Below are positions 9,293 to 17,816 of a stretch of DNA of 64,000 bases, piece by piece. Under the pieces are notes generated by a model that ran no database searches, was not told the DNA's origin, and worked only from the letters and a program-made list of their open reading frames with translations. The stretch's first letter is position 1; every line of letters starts with the position of its first letter. Location of the stretch: contig NZ_VSLZ01000003.1 of assembly GCF_010747475.1 (NCBI RefSeq), positions 372,001 through 436,000 on the forward strand, in the 5' to 3' direction. Both the position numbers and the translations under genes were made by a program. The DNA is from Halorussus sp. MSC15.2 (lineage in GTDB: Archaea > Halobacteriota > Halobacteria > Halobacteriales > Haladaptataceae).

Positions 9293-11829
9293 TAATCACC
9301 GAGAAGGACAACGCGGCCAGACGCATCGCCGACATCCTGAGCGGCGAGTCGGCCGACGCCGAGCGCAAGAACGGTGTGAACGTCTACAAGTGGGGCGGCC
9401 GCCGGTGCATCGGCCTGTCGGGCCACGTCGTCGGCGTGGACTTCCCCGACGAGTACAACGACTGGCGCGACGTGGAACCGGTCGAACTCATCGACGCGCC
9501 CATCGAGAAGAAGGCCACGAAGGAGAACATCGTCTCCACCCTCCGCGTGCTGGCCCGGAAGGCCGACCGAGTGACCATCGCGACGGACTACGACCGCGAG
9601 GGCGAACTCATCGGCAAGGAGGCGTGGGAACTGGTTCGGGAGGTCAACGAGGAGGTCCCCATCCAGCGCGTGCGGTTCTCCTCGATTACCGACAACGAAG
9701 TCACCGAGGCCTTCGAGAACCCGGACGAACTCGACTTCGACCTCGCGGCCGCGGGCGAGGCGCGACAGGAGATAGACCTCATCTGGGGCGCGGCGCTCAC
9801 CCGGTTCCTCTCGCTGTCGGCCCGCCAACTGGGCGAGGACTTCATCTCGGTGGGCCGGGTCCAGTCGCCCACGCTGAAGCTCATCGTGGACCGCGAGCGC
9901 GAAATCGAGGCGTTCGACCCCGAGGACTACTGGGAACTGTTCGCCGACCTGCTGAAGGACACCGACGACGAGACCGCGGAGTTCGAGGCCCAGTACTTCT
10001 ACCGCGACGAGGACGGCAACGAGGCCGAACGCGTCTGGGACGAAGAGACCGCAGAGGCCGTCTTCGACGCGCTCGACTCGGCCGCCGCGGCGACCGTCGA
10101 ACGAGTCAACCGGCGCACTCGGACCGACGACCCGCCCGCGCCGTTCAACACCACGCAGTTCATCCGGGCCGCCGGGAGTCTGGGCTACTCGGCCCAGCAG
10201 GCCATGAGCATCGCCGAGGACCTCTACACCGCGGGGTACATGACCTACCCCCGGACCGACAACACGGTCTACCCCGACGACTTGGACCCCGAGGAACTGC
10301 TCGACACGTTCTCGGGCAACTACCACTTCGGCGACGACGCTGACGACCTGCTCGAACTGGACGACCTCGAACCCACCGAGGGCGACGAGGAGACCACCGA
10401 CCACCCGCCGATTCACCCGACCGAGGACGTGCCGACGAAGGGCGAGTTGAGCGACGACGAGTGGGAGATATACGAACTCGTCGTCCGGCGGTTCTTCGCC
10501 ACCGTCGCCGAGTCCGCGACGTGGGAACACCTCAAGGTGGTCACGAGCGTGGGCGACCACAAACTCAAGTCGAACGGCAAGCGCCTCGTGGAGGAGGGCT
10601 ACCACGCGGTCTACCCCTACTACAACAGTTCCGAGAACTACGTGCCCGACGTGACCGAGGGCGACGAGTTGGCGATAACGGACGCCAGCATCGAGGACAA
10701 GCAGACCCAACCGCCCCGCCGCTACGGCCAGTCGCGGCTCATCGAGACCATGGAGAAGATGGGGGTCGGGACGAAGTCCACCCGCCACAACACCATCGAG
10801 AAGCTCTACGACCGGGGCTACGTCGAGGGCGACCCGCCGCGACCCACGCAACTGGCGAAGGCCGTGGTCACGGCCGCCGAGAAGTTCGCGGACCTCGTGG
10901 TCAGCGAGGAGATGACCCGCGAGTTGGAGGAGGACATGACCGCCATCGCAGAGGGCGAGGCCGACCTGAGCGAGGTGGCCGACGAGTCCCGCGAGTACCT
11001 CCAGCAGGTGTTCGACGAACTGCGCGACTCCCGCGAGGAGGTCGGCGACTTGCTGCAGGAGTCGCTGAAGGCAGACAAGAAACTCGGTCCCTGCCCGGAG
11101 TCGGACCACGAACTGCTGGTCCGCCAGAGCCGAAACGGGTCGTACTTCGTCGGCTGTGACGGCTACCCCGACTGCGAGTACACCCTGCCGCTCCCGAACA
11201 CGGGCAAGCCCCTCATCCTCGACGAGGAGTGCGAGGACCACGACCTCCGGCACGTCAAGATGCTCGCCGGACGCCAGACGTTCGTCCACGGCTGTCCGCT
11301 CTGCAAGGCCGAGGAGGCCGAGGAGGAGGACGACGAAGTCATCGGCGTCTGTCCCGACTGCGGGGAGGGCGTTGCGACCGAGGAGCAACGAGACGGAGGC
11401 GGCGAAGCCGCCGAAGAAGGCGGAGAACTGGCTATCAAGCACCTCCAGAACGGCTCTCGACTCGTCGGCTGTACCCGGTATCCCGACTGCGACTACTCGC
11501 TCCCGCTGCCGCGGCGGGGCGACATCGAAGTCACCGACGAGCGTTGCGAGGAACACGACCTGCCGGAACTCGTCGTCCACAACGGCGACGAACCGTGGGA
11601 ACTGGGCTGTCCCATCTGCAACTACCGGGAGTTCCAAGCCCGCGAGAGCGAGTCTGGCAGCGACCTCGAATCGCTCGACGGCATCGGCGAGAAGACCGCC
11701 GAGAAGCTCTCGGCCGCGGGCATCGAGAGCATCGAGGACCTGAAGGACGCCGAGGTCGAGACCGTCGCCTCGGAGGTACAGGGCGTCAGCGAGGACCGGA
11801 TTCGGGGCTGGCAGGCGAAGGCGGACTGA
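9283..11829 (+). CDS. topA: DNA topoisomerase I (type IA)
   Basis: TopA relaxes negatively supercoiled DNA by single-strand passage through a 5'-phosphotyrosine link. In the 848 residues: TOPRIM domain with Asp102-x-Asp104-x3-Glu108 (TDYDREGE) and an N-terminal Glu7 in TEKDN; the catalytic Tyr322 in GYMTYPRTDN; then the core lobes. The C-terminal part (about 600-790) has several CxxC...C zinc-ribbon repeats (for example GPCPESDHELLVRQS followed by GCDGYPDCEY). A helix-hairpin-helix follows (about 795-848, SLDGIGEKTAEKL). The ATG at 9283 has a Shine-Dalgarno-like sequence 3 nt upstream. A simple hairpin follows the stop. Confidence 0.98.
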   Translation: MELIITEKDNAARRIADILSGESADAERKNGVNVYKWGGRRCIGLSGHVVGVDFPDEYNDWRDVEPVELIDAPIEKKATKENIVSTLRVLARKADRVTIATDYDREGELIGKEAWELVREVNEEVPIQRVRFSSITDNEVTEAFENPDELDFDLAAAGEARQEIDLIWGAALTRFLSLSARQLGEDFISVGRVQSPTLKLIVDREREIEAFDPEDYWELFADLLKDTDDETAEFEAQYFYRDEDGNEAERVWDEETAEAVFDALDSAAAATVERVNRRTRTDDPPAPFNTTQFIRAAGSLGYSAQQAMSIAEDLYTAGYMTYPRTDNTVYPDDLDPEELLDTFSGNYHFGDDADDLLELDDLEPTEGDEETTDHPPIHPTEDVPTKGELSDDEWEIYELVVRRFFATVAESATWEHLKVVTSVGDHKLKSNGKRLVEEGYHAVYPYYNSSENYVPDVTEGDELAITDASIEDKQTQPPRRYGQSRLIETMEKMGVGTKSTRHNTIEKLYDRGYVEGDPPRPTQLAKAVVTAAEKFADLVVSEEMTRELEEDMTAIAEGEADLSEVADESREYLQQVFDELRDSREEVGDLLQESLKADKKLGPCPESDHELLVRQSRNGSYFVGCDGYPDCEYTLPLPNTGKPLILDEECEDHDLRHVKMLAGRQTFVHGCPLCKAEEAEEEDDEVIGVCPDCGEGVATEEQRDGGGEAAEEGGELAIKHLQNGSRLVGCTRYPDCDYSLPLPRRGDIEVTDERCEEHDLPELVVHNGDEPWELGCPICNYREFQARESESGSDLESLDGIGEKTAEKLSAAGIESIEDLKDAEVETVASEVQGVSEDRIRGWQAKAD

Positions 11830-11843
11830 GGAGAGACGACCGA

Positions 11844-11861
11844 GAAGAGACGTTTCTCTTC
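11844..11861 (+). terminator. Hairpin after topA
   Basis: A perfect 7-bp stem (gaagaga / tctcttc) with loop cgtt, followed by a T-containing stretch, lies 15 nt after the topA stop. It could stabilise the 3' end or aid termination. Confidence 0.4.
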
Positions 11862-12095
11862 GTTCTATATCGTCGTTTTGCGTGCCATACCTGCTGTGTC
11901 TGCGGTCGGCGCGCGCTTGCGCGCCTCCCTGGCGCGCACTCATGCGCGAGGAATGAGCATCGGAGGGAACGACCGAGAAGCGAAATCGGTTGGGGAGGCG
12001 TGTGGCTCGTGCTGTGCGGTGTCGATGCGGTACTCATTGGCTCAAGCAACAGCTAGCGTCCGGATATTGCATGCACAGGGAAAGATACCTGCCTG

Positions 12096-12266
12096 TCAGT
12101 CGCTCGTCGCGTTCTCCACGATTTCGATTTCTTCGTCGGTCAGACCGTAGAGTTCGTAGACAATCTGGTCGATGAGTTCGTCGGTCTTCTCGATTTTCGC
12201 GTCCAGTTCCTCGGCGCGCTCCTTCGCCTCGATATAGCTTTGTAGTCCGTCCTCTCCGTCGTCCAC
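12096..12266 (-). pseudogene. C-terminal remnant of an Eco57I/PglX-like DNA methylase
   Basis: The translated segment (56 residues if read from GTG at 12266) is acidic and coiled: SYIEAKERAEELDAKIEK, followed by the diagnostic IVYELYGLTDEEIEIVE. That tail normally closes type II restriction-modification methylases and BREX PglX-type proteins of around 1,000 residues. Nothing of the methylase core is found upstream, where the promoter of GGGP synthase begins instead. It is therefore most likely the surviving 3' end of a lost defence gene, although a free-standing small protein cannot be excluded. Confidence 0.55.
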
Positions 12267-12302
12267 TGCGGGGACTGTTCCTCCCCTCCGGTTCCGAAGA
12301 GG

Positions 12303-12307
12303 TTTTA
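12303..12307 (+). promoter_or_regulatory. TATA-like box of GGGP synthase gene
   Basis: tttta is centred about 27 nt before the ATG at 12333, indicating a leaderless transcript. Confidence 0.35.
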
Positions 12308-12332
12308 GCACGGAATACGGTTTACACGAATA

Positions 12333-13055
12333 ATGACTGCACCGTGGGCCGAATGGGACCACATCGTCAAGTTAGACCCCGACAAGAGTCTCGCGGCGGG
12401 CGAGACCTTCGAGGACGTCTGCCGGACCGGCACCGACGCCCTCGAAATCGGCGGGACGCTCGACATGACCCAAGAGAAGATGCAGCGGGTCATCGACGCC
12501 TGCGCGAAGTACGACGTGCCGCTGTATCAGGAACCGAGTAACCCGGCGGTCGTCGTGGACCACGAGGCGCTCGACGGCTACCTCGTGCCGACCGTGCTGA
12601 ACGCCGGGGACATCGCGTGGGCGACTGGGTTTCACAAGGAGTGGGTCAAGACCAGCGACGTGAACTGGGACCGGACGACCACCGAGGCGTACGTCATCAT
12701 GAACCCCGACGCCAGCGTCGCCGAACTCACCGACGCCGACTGCGACCAGTCGCCCGAGGACGTGGCGGCCTACGCCGAGGTCGCCGAGCAGATGTACGGC
12801 CAAGAGATAATCTACGTGGAGTACTCCGGCGTCTTCGGCGACCCCGACGTGGTCGAAGCGGCAGCGGACGCGCTGGAGGAAGCCACCCTCTTCTACGGCG
12901 GCGGCATCCACGACTACGACTCCGCGCGGACGATGGCCGAACACGCCGACGTGGTGGTGGTCGGCGACCTCGTCCACGACGAAGGCGTCGAAGCGGTCCG
13001 CGAGACTGTCGAGGGCGCACAGGACGCAAAGAAGACCGCCGCCGAATCGGTCTGA
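12333..13055 (+). CDS. Geranylgeranylglyceryl phosphate synthase (PcrB family)
   Basis: This enzyme joins sn-glycerol-1-phosphate and geranylgeranyl diphosphate, the first committed step of archaeal ether-lipid synthesis. The 240-residue TIM barrel has the start [10 protein letters not shown], the block [11 protein letters not shown], the Tyr-rich segment [13 protein letters not shown] and the phosphate-binding loops [13 protein letters not shown] and [10 protein letters not shown] near the C-terminus. This matches the group I, haloarchaeal-type enzyme. The start at 12333 is supported by the TATA-like box 27 nt upstream. It is monocistronic as far as visible; aspS follows after about 290 nt. 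Confidence 0.95.
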   Translation: MTAPWAEWDHIVKLDPDKSLAAGETFEDVCRTGTDALEIGGTLDMTQEKMQRVIDACAKYDVPLYQEPSNPAVVVDHEALDGYLVPTVLNAGDIAWATGFHKEWVKTSDVNWDRTTTEAYVIMNPDASVAELTDADCDQSPEDVAAYAEVAEQMYGQEIIYVEYSGVFGDPDVVEAAADALEEATLFYGGGIHDYDSARTMAEHADVVVVGDLVHDEGVEAVRETVEGAQDAKKTAAESV

Positions 13056-13161
13056 GCCGCGTATCTGCGGACACTGCGCCGACTGCGTATTCGTCGGGTG
13101 CTTGATTCCGTCTCTACCGTTGTTCTCGGTGACTCACCTCTTATCCGTCTACCACGGGGCG

Positions 13162-13236
13162 ATGGAGAACGTCGAGGAACTGCTCGGCCAGGACGAGAAG
13201 CGCGTCCGCATCAGCGTCGCGGACGGCGGAGAGTAG
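13162..13236 (+). other. Short orphan reading frame before aspS
   Basis: ATG at 13162 starts a 24-codon acidic peptide ([19 protein letters not shown] and a short tail). Codon choice and acidity look haloarchaeal, and the frame is open further upstream, so this may be the 3' remnant of a lost gene or a real microprotein. I do not recognise it. The rest of the 13056-13348 interval holds only the aspS promoter (gtttaag, 13318-13324). Confidence 0.25.
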
Positions 13237-13317
13237 CCCCGCCGAGACACTTGCTACCAAGCTTCGGACAGGCCTTTTGGGGTCGGCGCGCCAGTTCCGT
13301 CCGACTCGAATGACCGC

Positions 13318-13324
13318 GTTTAAG
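13318..13324 (+). promoter_or_regulatory. TATA-like box of aspS
   Basis: gtttaag is centred 27-28 nt before the ATG at 13349. It supports that start over two upstream in-frame ATG/GTG codons. Confidence 0.4.
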
Positions 13325-13348
13325 AACGCCCCACGAGAACTCAGTGGT

Positions 13349-14650
13349 ATGGAAGACCGAACGTACACCGCGGACGCCGAACCCGGCGACACGGTCACCG
13401 TGGCCGGGTGGGCGCACGAAATCCGCGACCTCGGTGGCATCGCATTCCTCATCGTCCGCGACACGACCGGCAAGATTCAGGTCAAGTTCGAGAAGGACGA
13501 GATGGACGACGACCTCGTGGAGACGGGCATCGGCGTCAACCGCGAGAGCGTCGTGACGGTGACGGGCGACGTGGAAGAGGAAGAGCGCGCTCCCACCGGC
13601 GTCGAAATCGTCCCGGACTCCGTGGAGGTAATCGCCGAGGCCGACCCCGAACTCCCGCTCGACCCCTCGGGCAAGGTGGACGCCGACCTCTCGACGCGAC
13701 TCGACAACCGCACCCTCGACCTCCGCAAGGAGGAGACCAAGGCCATCTTCGAGATTCGCGCCGAAGTCCTGCGGTCGGTCCGCGAGGCGTTCCGCGAACT
13801 CGGCAGTACCGAAATCAACACGCCGAAAATCGTCGCCACGGGCACGGAGGGCGGCACCGAACTCTTCCCCATCACCTACTTCGGGCAGGAAGCGTTCATG
13901 AACCAGTCGCCCCAGTTGTTCAAGCAACTGATGGTCGGGTCCGGGCTGGAGCGCGTCTTCGAAATCGGCCCCATCTTCCGCGCCGAGGAACACAACACGC
14001 CGCGCCACCTCAACGAGGCGACCTCCATCGACTTCGAGAGCGCCTTCTTCGACCACCACGACGCGATGGACGCCTGCGAGACCGTCGTGAAAGCGGCCTA
14101 CGAGGGCGTCGCCGAGAACTGTCAGGACCAACTCGAAGCGCTTGGCTACGAGGACTTCGAGGCCCCGGAAGGCGAGTTCCCGCGACTCTCCTACGAGGAG
14201 GCCATCGAGCGCATCAACGCCACCGGCGAACTCGACGAGCAACTGGTCTGGGGCGACGACCTGCCGACCGAGGGCGAGAAGGCGCTCGGCGACGACGTCG
14301 GCTCGCACTACTTCATCACCGACTGGCCCAGCGAAATCAAGCCGTTCTACATCAAGGACCACGACGACGACGAGCAGCTCTCGACCGGGTTCGACCTGAT
14401 GGCCCCGAGCATGGAACTCGTCTCGGGCGGCCAGCGTGAACACCGCTACGACCGACTCGTCGACGGCTTCGAACAGCAGGGTCTCGACCCCGAGGCGTTC
14501 GACTACTACACCAAGATGTTCAAGTACGGCATGCCGCCCCACGCCGGATGGGGACTCGGCGGCGAGCGTCTCGTCATGACGATGCTGGGTCTGGAGAACA
14601 TCCGCGAGGCCGTTCTCTTCCCGCGGGACCGCCAGCGTCTGAGTCCGTAG
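13349..14650 (+). CDS. aspS: Aspartate-tRNA ligase (archaeal type)
   Basis: AspRS charges tRNA(Asp) and, in non-discriminating forms, tRNA(Asn). The protein of 433 residues has an N-terminal OB-fold anticodon-binding domain (about 1-100, with [21 protein letters not shown]). The class II catalytic core follows: motif 2 around [20 protein letters not shown] and motif 3 [16 protein letters not shown] near the C-terminus, ending [10 protein letters not shown]. Its compact length is that of archaeal/eukaryotic AspRS. With gatB in the same region, a non-discriminating role feeding GatCAB is possible but not shown by the sequence. The start is fixed by the leaderless promoter box. Confidence 0.97.
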   Translation: MEDRTYTADAEPGDTVTVAGWAHEIRDLGGIAFLIVRDTTGKIQVKFEKDEMDDDLVETGIGVNRESVVTVTGDVEEEERAPTGVEIVPDSVEVIAEADPELPLDPSGKVDADLSTRLDNRTLDLRKEETKAIFEIRAEVLRSVREAFRELGSTEINTPKIVATGTEGGTELFPITYFGQEAFMNQSPQLFKQLMVGSGLERVFEIGPIFRAEEHNTPRHLNEATSIDFESAFFDHHDAMDACETVVKAAYEGVAENCQDQLEALGYEDFEAPEGEFPRLSYEEAIERINATGELDEQLVWGDDLPTEGEKALGDDVGSHYFITDWPSEIKPFYIKDHDDDEQLSTGFDLMAPSMELVSGGQREHRYDRLVDGFEQQGLDPEAFDYYTKMFKYGMPPHAGWGLGGERLVMTMLGLENIREAVLFPRDRQRLSP

Positions 14651-14655
14651 ACGGA

Positions 14656-15195
14656 CTACTCACTTTTTGCAGCGTCTTCGACCAGTTCGTACGCTTTTTC
14701 CCGGAGTTCGCCGGTCATGTGTAAGCCGTGGCTATCGACGCGCCGAACTAGCTCTTTGCCCTGTTCGGTGGTCATGTCACGTGCTTCGACTGCGCGCACG
14801 ATGACGCCAATCGTCCCTGTGACCGTCGCGCCGAGACCGCGTGCGACGGTTCGGACACGCTGGTCGTCCGAGACGACACCGACCGGCCTTCCGTTATCGA
14901 TTGCGTGAAGAACGTCGGTGATAATCTCCACGTCACCGTTTACGTCGGGTTCTCCGAGGACGGACTTCGCTTCGTCGTAGCGAGACGGCGAGTTCGGAGC
15001 GGCGACGTAAGAGAGGAAGTGTGATTCTGAGTCACGTTCGAGTTGTCGCTGGAGATTTGTCCGTGCAGGTTCGGTCGTCACTTCGTCTTCGACTCGCGGA
15101 ACGACTTGGGGAGAACCGTCGAGACACGAGAGGAGGTCGAGTTCACCGATTCGACCCAACGCGACGAGCGTCGTCGCATCTACCAAGACTCTCAT
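14656..15195 (-). CDS. PIN-like toxin candidate (DUF3368-type)
   Basis: A 179-residue protein starting MRVLVDATTLVALGRIGEL, the layout of PIN-fold ribonucleases with the first acidic residue at Asp6. Further acidic residues lie in the middle (GDVEIITDVLHAID) and in GVVSDDQRVRTVARGLGATVTGTIG, the DUF3368 signature. The tail, GLHMTGELREKAYELVEDA, is typical of the same group. The gene overlaps the 3' end of the upstream UPF0175-like gene by four bases (ATGA, 15192-15195), the classical toxin-antitoxin arrangement with the antitoxin first. The RNA target is unknown. Toxicity is inferred from family and order. Confidence 0.85.
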   Translation of the reverse strand: MRVLVDATTLVALGRIGELDLLSCLDGSPQVVPRVEDEVTTEPARTNLQRQLERDSESHFLSYVAAPNSPSRYDEAKSVLGEPDVNGDVEIITDVLHAIDNGRPVGVVSDDQRVRTVARGLGATVTGTIGVIVRAVEARDMTTEQGKELVRRVDSHGLHMTGELREKAYELVEDAAKSE

Positions 15196-15494
15196 AACTC
15201 GCGTGCAGATTCAGCATCGGCATCCAAGTCGTCGGTAGATAACTGCGAGGTCAAATTTCGTTCGCGAGCGATTTCGAGCCACTCGGCCAGAGAGACCCCA
15301 GCGATTCGGGCCGCCTCGTTGACCGATATCTCTCCCGATTGATAGCGCTCGACCGCAATCCGAACGCGAAGGTCCCGAAGCCCCTCTTGCAGTGCCTTTC
15401 TGATAGTCGTACTCTTGTCCTCTTCCAGCAGGTCCGCGACCTCCTCCAAGGTCGCTTCCTCGTCGTCGGGGATGCGTGCGCTTATCGACGGCAT
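15192..15494 (-). CDS. UPF0175/RHH-type antitoxin candidate
   Basis: A 100-residue acidic protein. The N-terminal part (1-45, ISARIPDDEEATLEEVADLL then DKSTTIRKALQEGL) resembles a ribbon-helix-helix DNA-binding unit. The centre (58-80, GEISVNEAARIAGVSLAEWL) is the UPF0175 helix-turn-helix motif. The C-terminus, rich in Asp and Glu, would contact the PIN partner. It is first in the operon. A minus-strand box accttatacg (15521-15530) lies about 27 nt upstream of the expected start site, and a short dyad (taca-g-tgta, 15498-15506) between box and ATG could be the autoregulatory operator. Confidence 0.85.
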   Translation of the reverse strand: MPSISARIPDDEEATLEEVADLLEEDKSTTIRKALQEGLRDLRVRIAVERYQSGEISVNEAARIAGVSLAEWLEIARERNLTSQLSTDDLDADAESAREL

Positions 15495-15520
15495 GTATAC
15501 AGTGTACTACAGCGTATTCT

Positions 15521-15530
15521 CGTATAAGGT
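15521..15530 (-). promoter_or_regulatory. Promoter box of the toxin-antitoxin operon
   Basis: accttatacg on the minus strand is spaced for initiation near 15499, five bases before the antitoxin ATG. The dyad taca-g-tgta (15498-15506) overlaps the start region. Confidence 0.35.
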
Positions 15531-15552
15531 TATGGTCGATATCTCAACCGAC

Positions 15553-16404
15553 TCACCCCGACTCCTGCTCGGCGGTTCCCTCTTCGACGTCCACGTCGAT
15601 GTCTTCGGGGTCGGTCCCGCCGCGGATGCCGTGGCCGTACTTGAGGAGGCCGACGAAGACGGACCCGCCGATTACGTTGCCGACGGTCGACCACAGCAAG
15701 AAGTGCGCGAAGTCGAGGGCGGTGATACCCTGCCGGGCGAACATGCCGAGCATGACCTCGACGCTCCCCGCGATGGAGTGGGGCAGGTGGGCCAACCCGA
15801 TGACCACCGCGACCAACCAGACGAAGAACGCCTGACTGATGGTGTTCTGTCCGGCGGCGACCAGCCACGTCATCAGCCCCATCAGCCATCCGGCGAGGAC
15901 GGCCGCCAGCACGGTGGTGGACCACGAGTACTTCACCAGTCCGTGAGCAATTTCCCCGAAGGCCGACATCTCGACGGTCGTTAGCTCCGGTCCGACCTGA
16001 ACCGCGAGGAGCGAGAACAGCGCCCCGCCGACGAGGTTGGAGACGTAGATGACGCCCCACAGTCGGGCGAGTTTGGTAACGGACGCCTGTCCGTTGAGGA
16101 CCGGCACGACGGCGAGCGACGTGTGTTCGGTGAACAGTTCCGACCGACCGAGGACGACGAAGATGAACCCGACGGCGTACGCGTTCGCCACCAGCAGTCC
16201 CGTCAGGGGGTCGGAGAACGCGCCGGAACTCATCGTGATTACGACCGCCATCAGGAAGGGACCGAAGCCGATGTCCAGTCCGGCCGACAGACCCGACAGC
16301 GCCAGTCCGACGTTCGAGCGCTGTAGCTGACTCAGTCCCTCCTCGATTTCCAGACCCAGAATCTCCTGATACGAGGTGGGCGACGGGTCGTTATCGGAAC
16401 TCAT
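15553..16404 (-). CDS. Formate/nitrite transporter (FNT) family channel
   Basis: A 283-residue membrane protein with six predicted helices, the FNT pentameric channel fold used for formate, nitrite or hydrosulfide. Family blocks seen: ALSGLSAGLDIGFGPFLM in helix 1, GRSELFTEHT (the omega-loop region between helices 2 and 3), and the later ANxxG-type segment NTISQAFFVWL. The C-terminus is acidic and cytoplasmic. The frame is open far upstream to 17340, but that extension is an antisense shadow of pantoate kinase; ATG at 16404 begins the normal N-terminus. The substrate cannot be told. No nitrite or formate enzyme is nearby. Confidence 0.93.
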   Translation of the reverse strand: MSSDNDPSPTSYQEILGLEIEEGLSQLQRSNVGLALSGLSAGLDIGFGPFLMAVVITMSSGAFSDPLTGLLVANAYAVGFIFVVLGRSELFTEHTSLAVVPVLNGQASVTKLARLWGVIYVSNLVGGALFSLLAVQVGPELTTVEMSAFGEIAHGLVKYSWSTTVLAAVLAGWLMGLMTWLVAAGQNTISQAFFVWLVAVVIGLAHLPHSIAGSVEVMLGMFARQGITALDFAHFLLWSTVGNVIGGSVFVGLLKYGHGIRGGTDPEDIDVDVEEGTAEQESG

Positions 16405-16503
16405 GTACGGTGTGGGCGTACGATTACTCCGAGCGTGCGGAAGTGACTGATGGCCCGGCCGTCGCGCTGAACCGACCCGCCGCGACGAGCGCGGATTATA
16501 AAG

Positions 16504-16510
16504 GTTATAC
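16504..16510 (+). promoter_or_regulatory. TATA-like box of pantoate kinase gene
   Basis: gttatac is centred 27 nt before the ATG at 16534. An additional ttata at 16497 lies just upstream. Confidence 0.35.
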
Positions 16511-16533
16511 GGCCCGCCTCGAAACGTGAGAGT

Positions 16534-17370
16534 ATGACCGACGACTCGTCGCGGGCGTTCGTGCCGGGCCACGTCACCGGCTTCTTCAGCGTCCACGACG
16601 CCGACGACCCCGAGCAGACGGGGTCCAGAGGTGCAGGGCTGACGCTCTCGGACGGCGTGACCGTCGAGGTCGAACCCGCCGCCGAGACGTCGATGCAGTT
16701 GAACGACGAATCCGCCGCGGTCGAAGCGGTGACGCGAGTCCTTTCGGCGCTCGACGTGGAAGCGCGCGTGACCGCGACAACCGACCTCCCCGTCGGCGCT
16801 GGCTTCGGCGTCTCGGGAGCGACCGCACTCGGAACCGCGCTGGCCGCCAACCGCGTCTTCGACTGCGGACGCTCGGAGAACGAACTGACGACCATCGCCC
16901 ACGCCGCGGAGGTCGAGGCCGGGACCGGTCTCGGCGACGTGGTGGCCCAAGCCCGCGGCGGCGTCCCGATTCGACTCGACCCCGGCGCGCCCGAGTACAA
17001 CCGCCTCGACGGCGTTCCCGGCCGAACGCGCGTCGAGTACCTGACGCTGGGCGAGCGCTCGACGTCGGCCGTGCTGTCGGGCGACACCGACCGACTCTCG
17101 AAGGTCGGCGTGGACAGACTGGTCGAACTCGTCGAGGAACCCACCCTGCCGACGCTGATGGAGTCCTCCCGCGAGTTCGCTCGGGAGGCCGACCTGCTCA
17201 CGCCGGAGGTCGAGAGCGTCCTCGCCGACGTGCGCGAGGAGGGCGGCGAGGCCGCAATGGCGATGCTGGGCGAGACCGTGTTCGCGCTCGGCAACGGCCT
17301 GTCGCGTGCGGGCTACGACGCCGAGACCTGCGAGACCCACCCCGCTGGTGCGACGCTACGGATGGGCTGA
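16534..17370 (+). CDS. Pantoate kinase (GHMP family)
   Basis: Pantoate kinase phosphorylates pantoate to 4-phosphopantoate, the first archaea-specific step toward CoA. The 278-residue protein shows the start AFVPGHVTGFFSVHD, the GHMP phosphate loop LPVGAGFGVSGATALGTALA (85-104), the block GTGLGDVVAQARGG and a C-terminal catalytic segment with GNGLSRAGYD. The partner enzyme that adds beta-alanine lies 450 nt downstream on the same strand, so the two genes make up the route, although an unrelated small secreted peptide gene sits between them. Confidence 0.93.
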   Translation: MTDDSSRAFVPGHVTGFFSVHDADDPEQTGSRGAGLTLSDGVTVEVEPAAETSMQLNDESAAVEAVTRVLSALDVEARVTATTDLPVGAGFGVSGATALGTALAANRVFDCGRSENELTTIAHAAEVEAGTGLGDVVAQARGGVPIRLDPGAPEYNRLDGVPGRTRVEYLTLGERSTSAVLSGDTDRLSKVGVDRLVELVEEPTLPTLMESSREFAREADLLTPEVESVLADVREEGGEAAMAMLGETVFALGNGLSRAGYDAETCETHPAGATLRMG

Positions 17371-17424
17371 CATATCCGATAAATAATGTACGGGAGAAAG
17401 ATATTGTAACTAACAGAAAATTAC

Positions 17425-17434
17425 TTATTATAAC
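17425..17434 (+). promoter_or_regulatory. TATA-like box of the secreted peptide gene
   Basis: ttattataac sits in an A/T-rich stretch (17371-17440) and predicts a start near 17455, about 22 nt before the first ATG. The peptide gene thus appears to have its own promoter, separate from pantoate kinase. Confidence 0.4.
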
Positions 17435-17476
17435 TCTGAGGCGTGGTAGTTGCCGGTTCACGCTGGCAGAAAAATA

Positions 17477-17722
17477 ATGATGAACTCGCCGACCCGAACC
17501 CTACTCGTTACGGTACTCGTCCTATCGTTGGCCGCCACGACAACCGCCGCCGGTGTTTCGAGCACGGAGAACGTAAACGACGAGGCGATTCCGGTCTCGT
17601 CGCTCGACGCGTTCGTCGCGAACGAGGACCCGGCAAAGTGTTCACTCAGTGGTATTTCCACCCAGTGTGGTGGCGGCGGTGGGACCGTCTGCACGCCGAC
17701 GTCCGCCGAGATTTACTGCTGA
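17477..17722 (+). CDS. Small secreted four-cysteine peptide precursor
   Basis: An 81-residue precursor (a second ATG follows at 17480). A Sec-type signal peptide is clear: Arg near the start, hydrophobic core LLVTVLVLSLAATTTA, likely cleavage after an Ala-rich site around residue 25. After a 30-residue acidic spacer comes a short core holding all four cysteines with symmetric spacing C-x8-C-x7-C-x8-C, a five-glycine run between Cys2 and Cys3, and Cys as the last residue. That pattern suggests two nested disulfides or a modified peptide, as in small bacteriocins. I recognise no family. Its own A/T-rich promoter region and its position inside the CoA gene pair suggest insertion. Halocin, signal or surface peptide are all possible. 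Confidence 0.6.
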   Translation: MMNSPTRTLLVTVLVLSLAATTTAAGVSSTENVNDEAIPVSSLDAFVANEDPAKCSLSGISTQCGGGGGTVCTPTSAEIYC

Positions 17723-17816
17723 CGTATCGCTCGTCAGAGGTAGACCGATAGCTCCGTCACGACCACTCGTGACCGAATCAGACCGCTTTTTCACGCTTCA
17801 GTCCCGACGACAGGGC

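Noticed and set aside
9163-11943. 926-residue minus-strand open frame opposite topA
   Set aside because: Shadow of topA: third-codon GC bias keeps the antisense frame open, and the translation has no family features.
11905-11950. GC-rich hairpins (gcgcgc runs) downstream of topA
   Set aside because: Simple gcgcgc dinucleotide runs in a high-GC genome; no further support beyond the topA hairpin already listed.
15530-15552. Small overlap between the toxin-antitoxin promoter and the FNT 3' end
   Set aside because: Ordinary compact spacing; no regulatory meaning visible.
16405-17340. N-terminal extension of the FNT channel
   Set aside because: Antisense of pantoate kinase; ATG at 16404 gives the normal FNT start.
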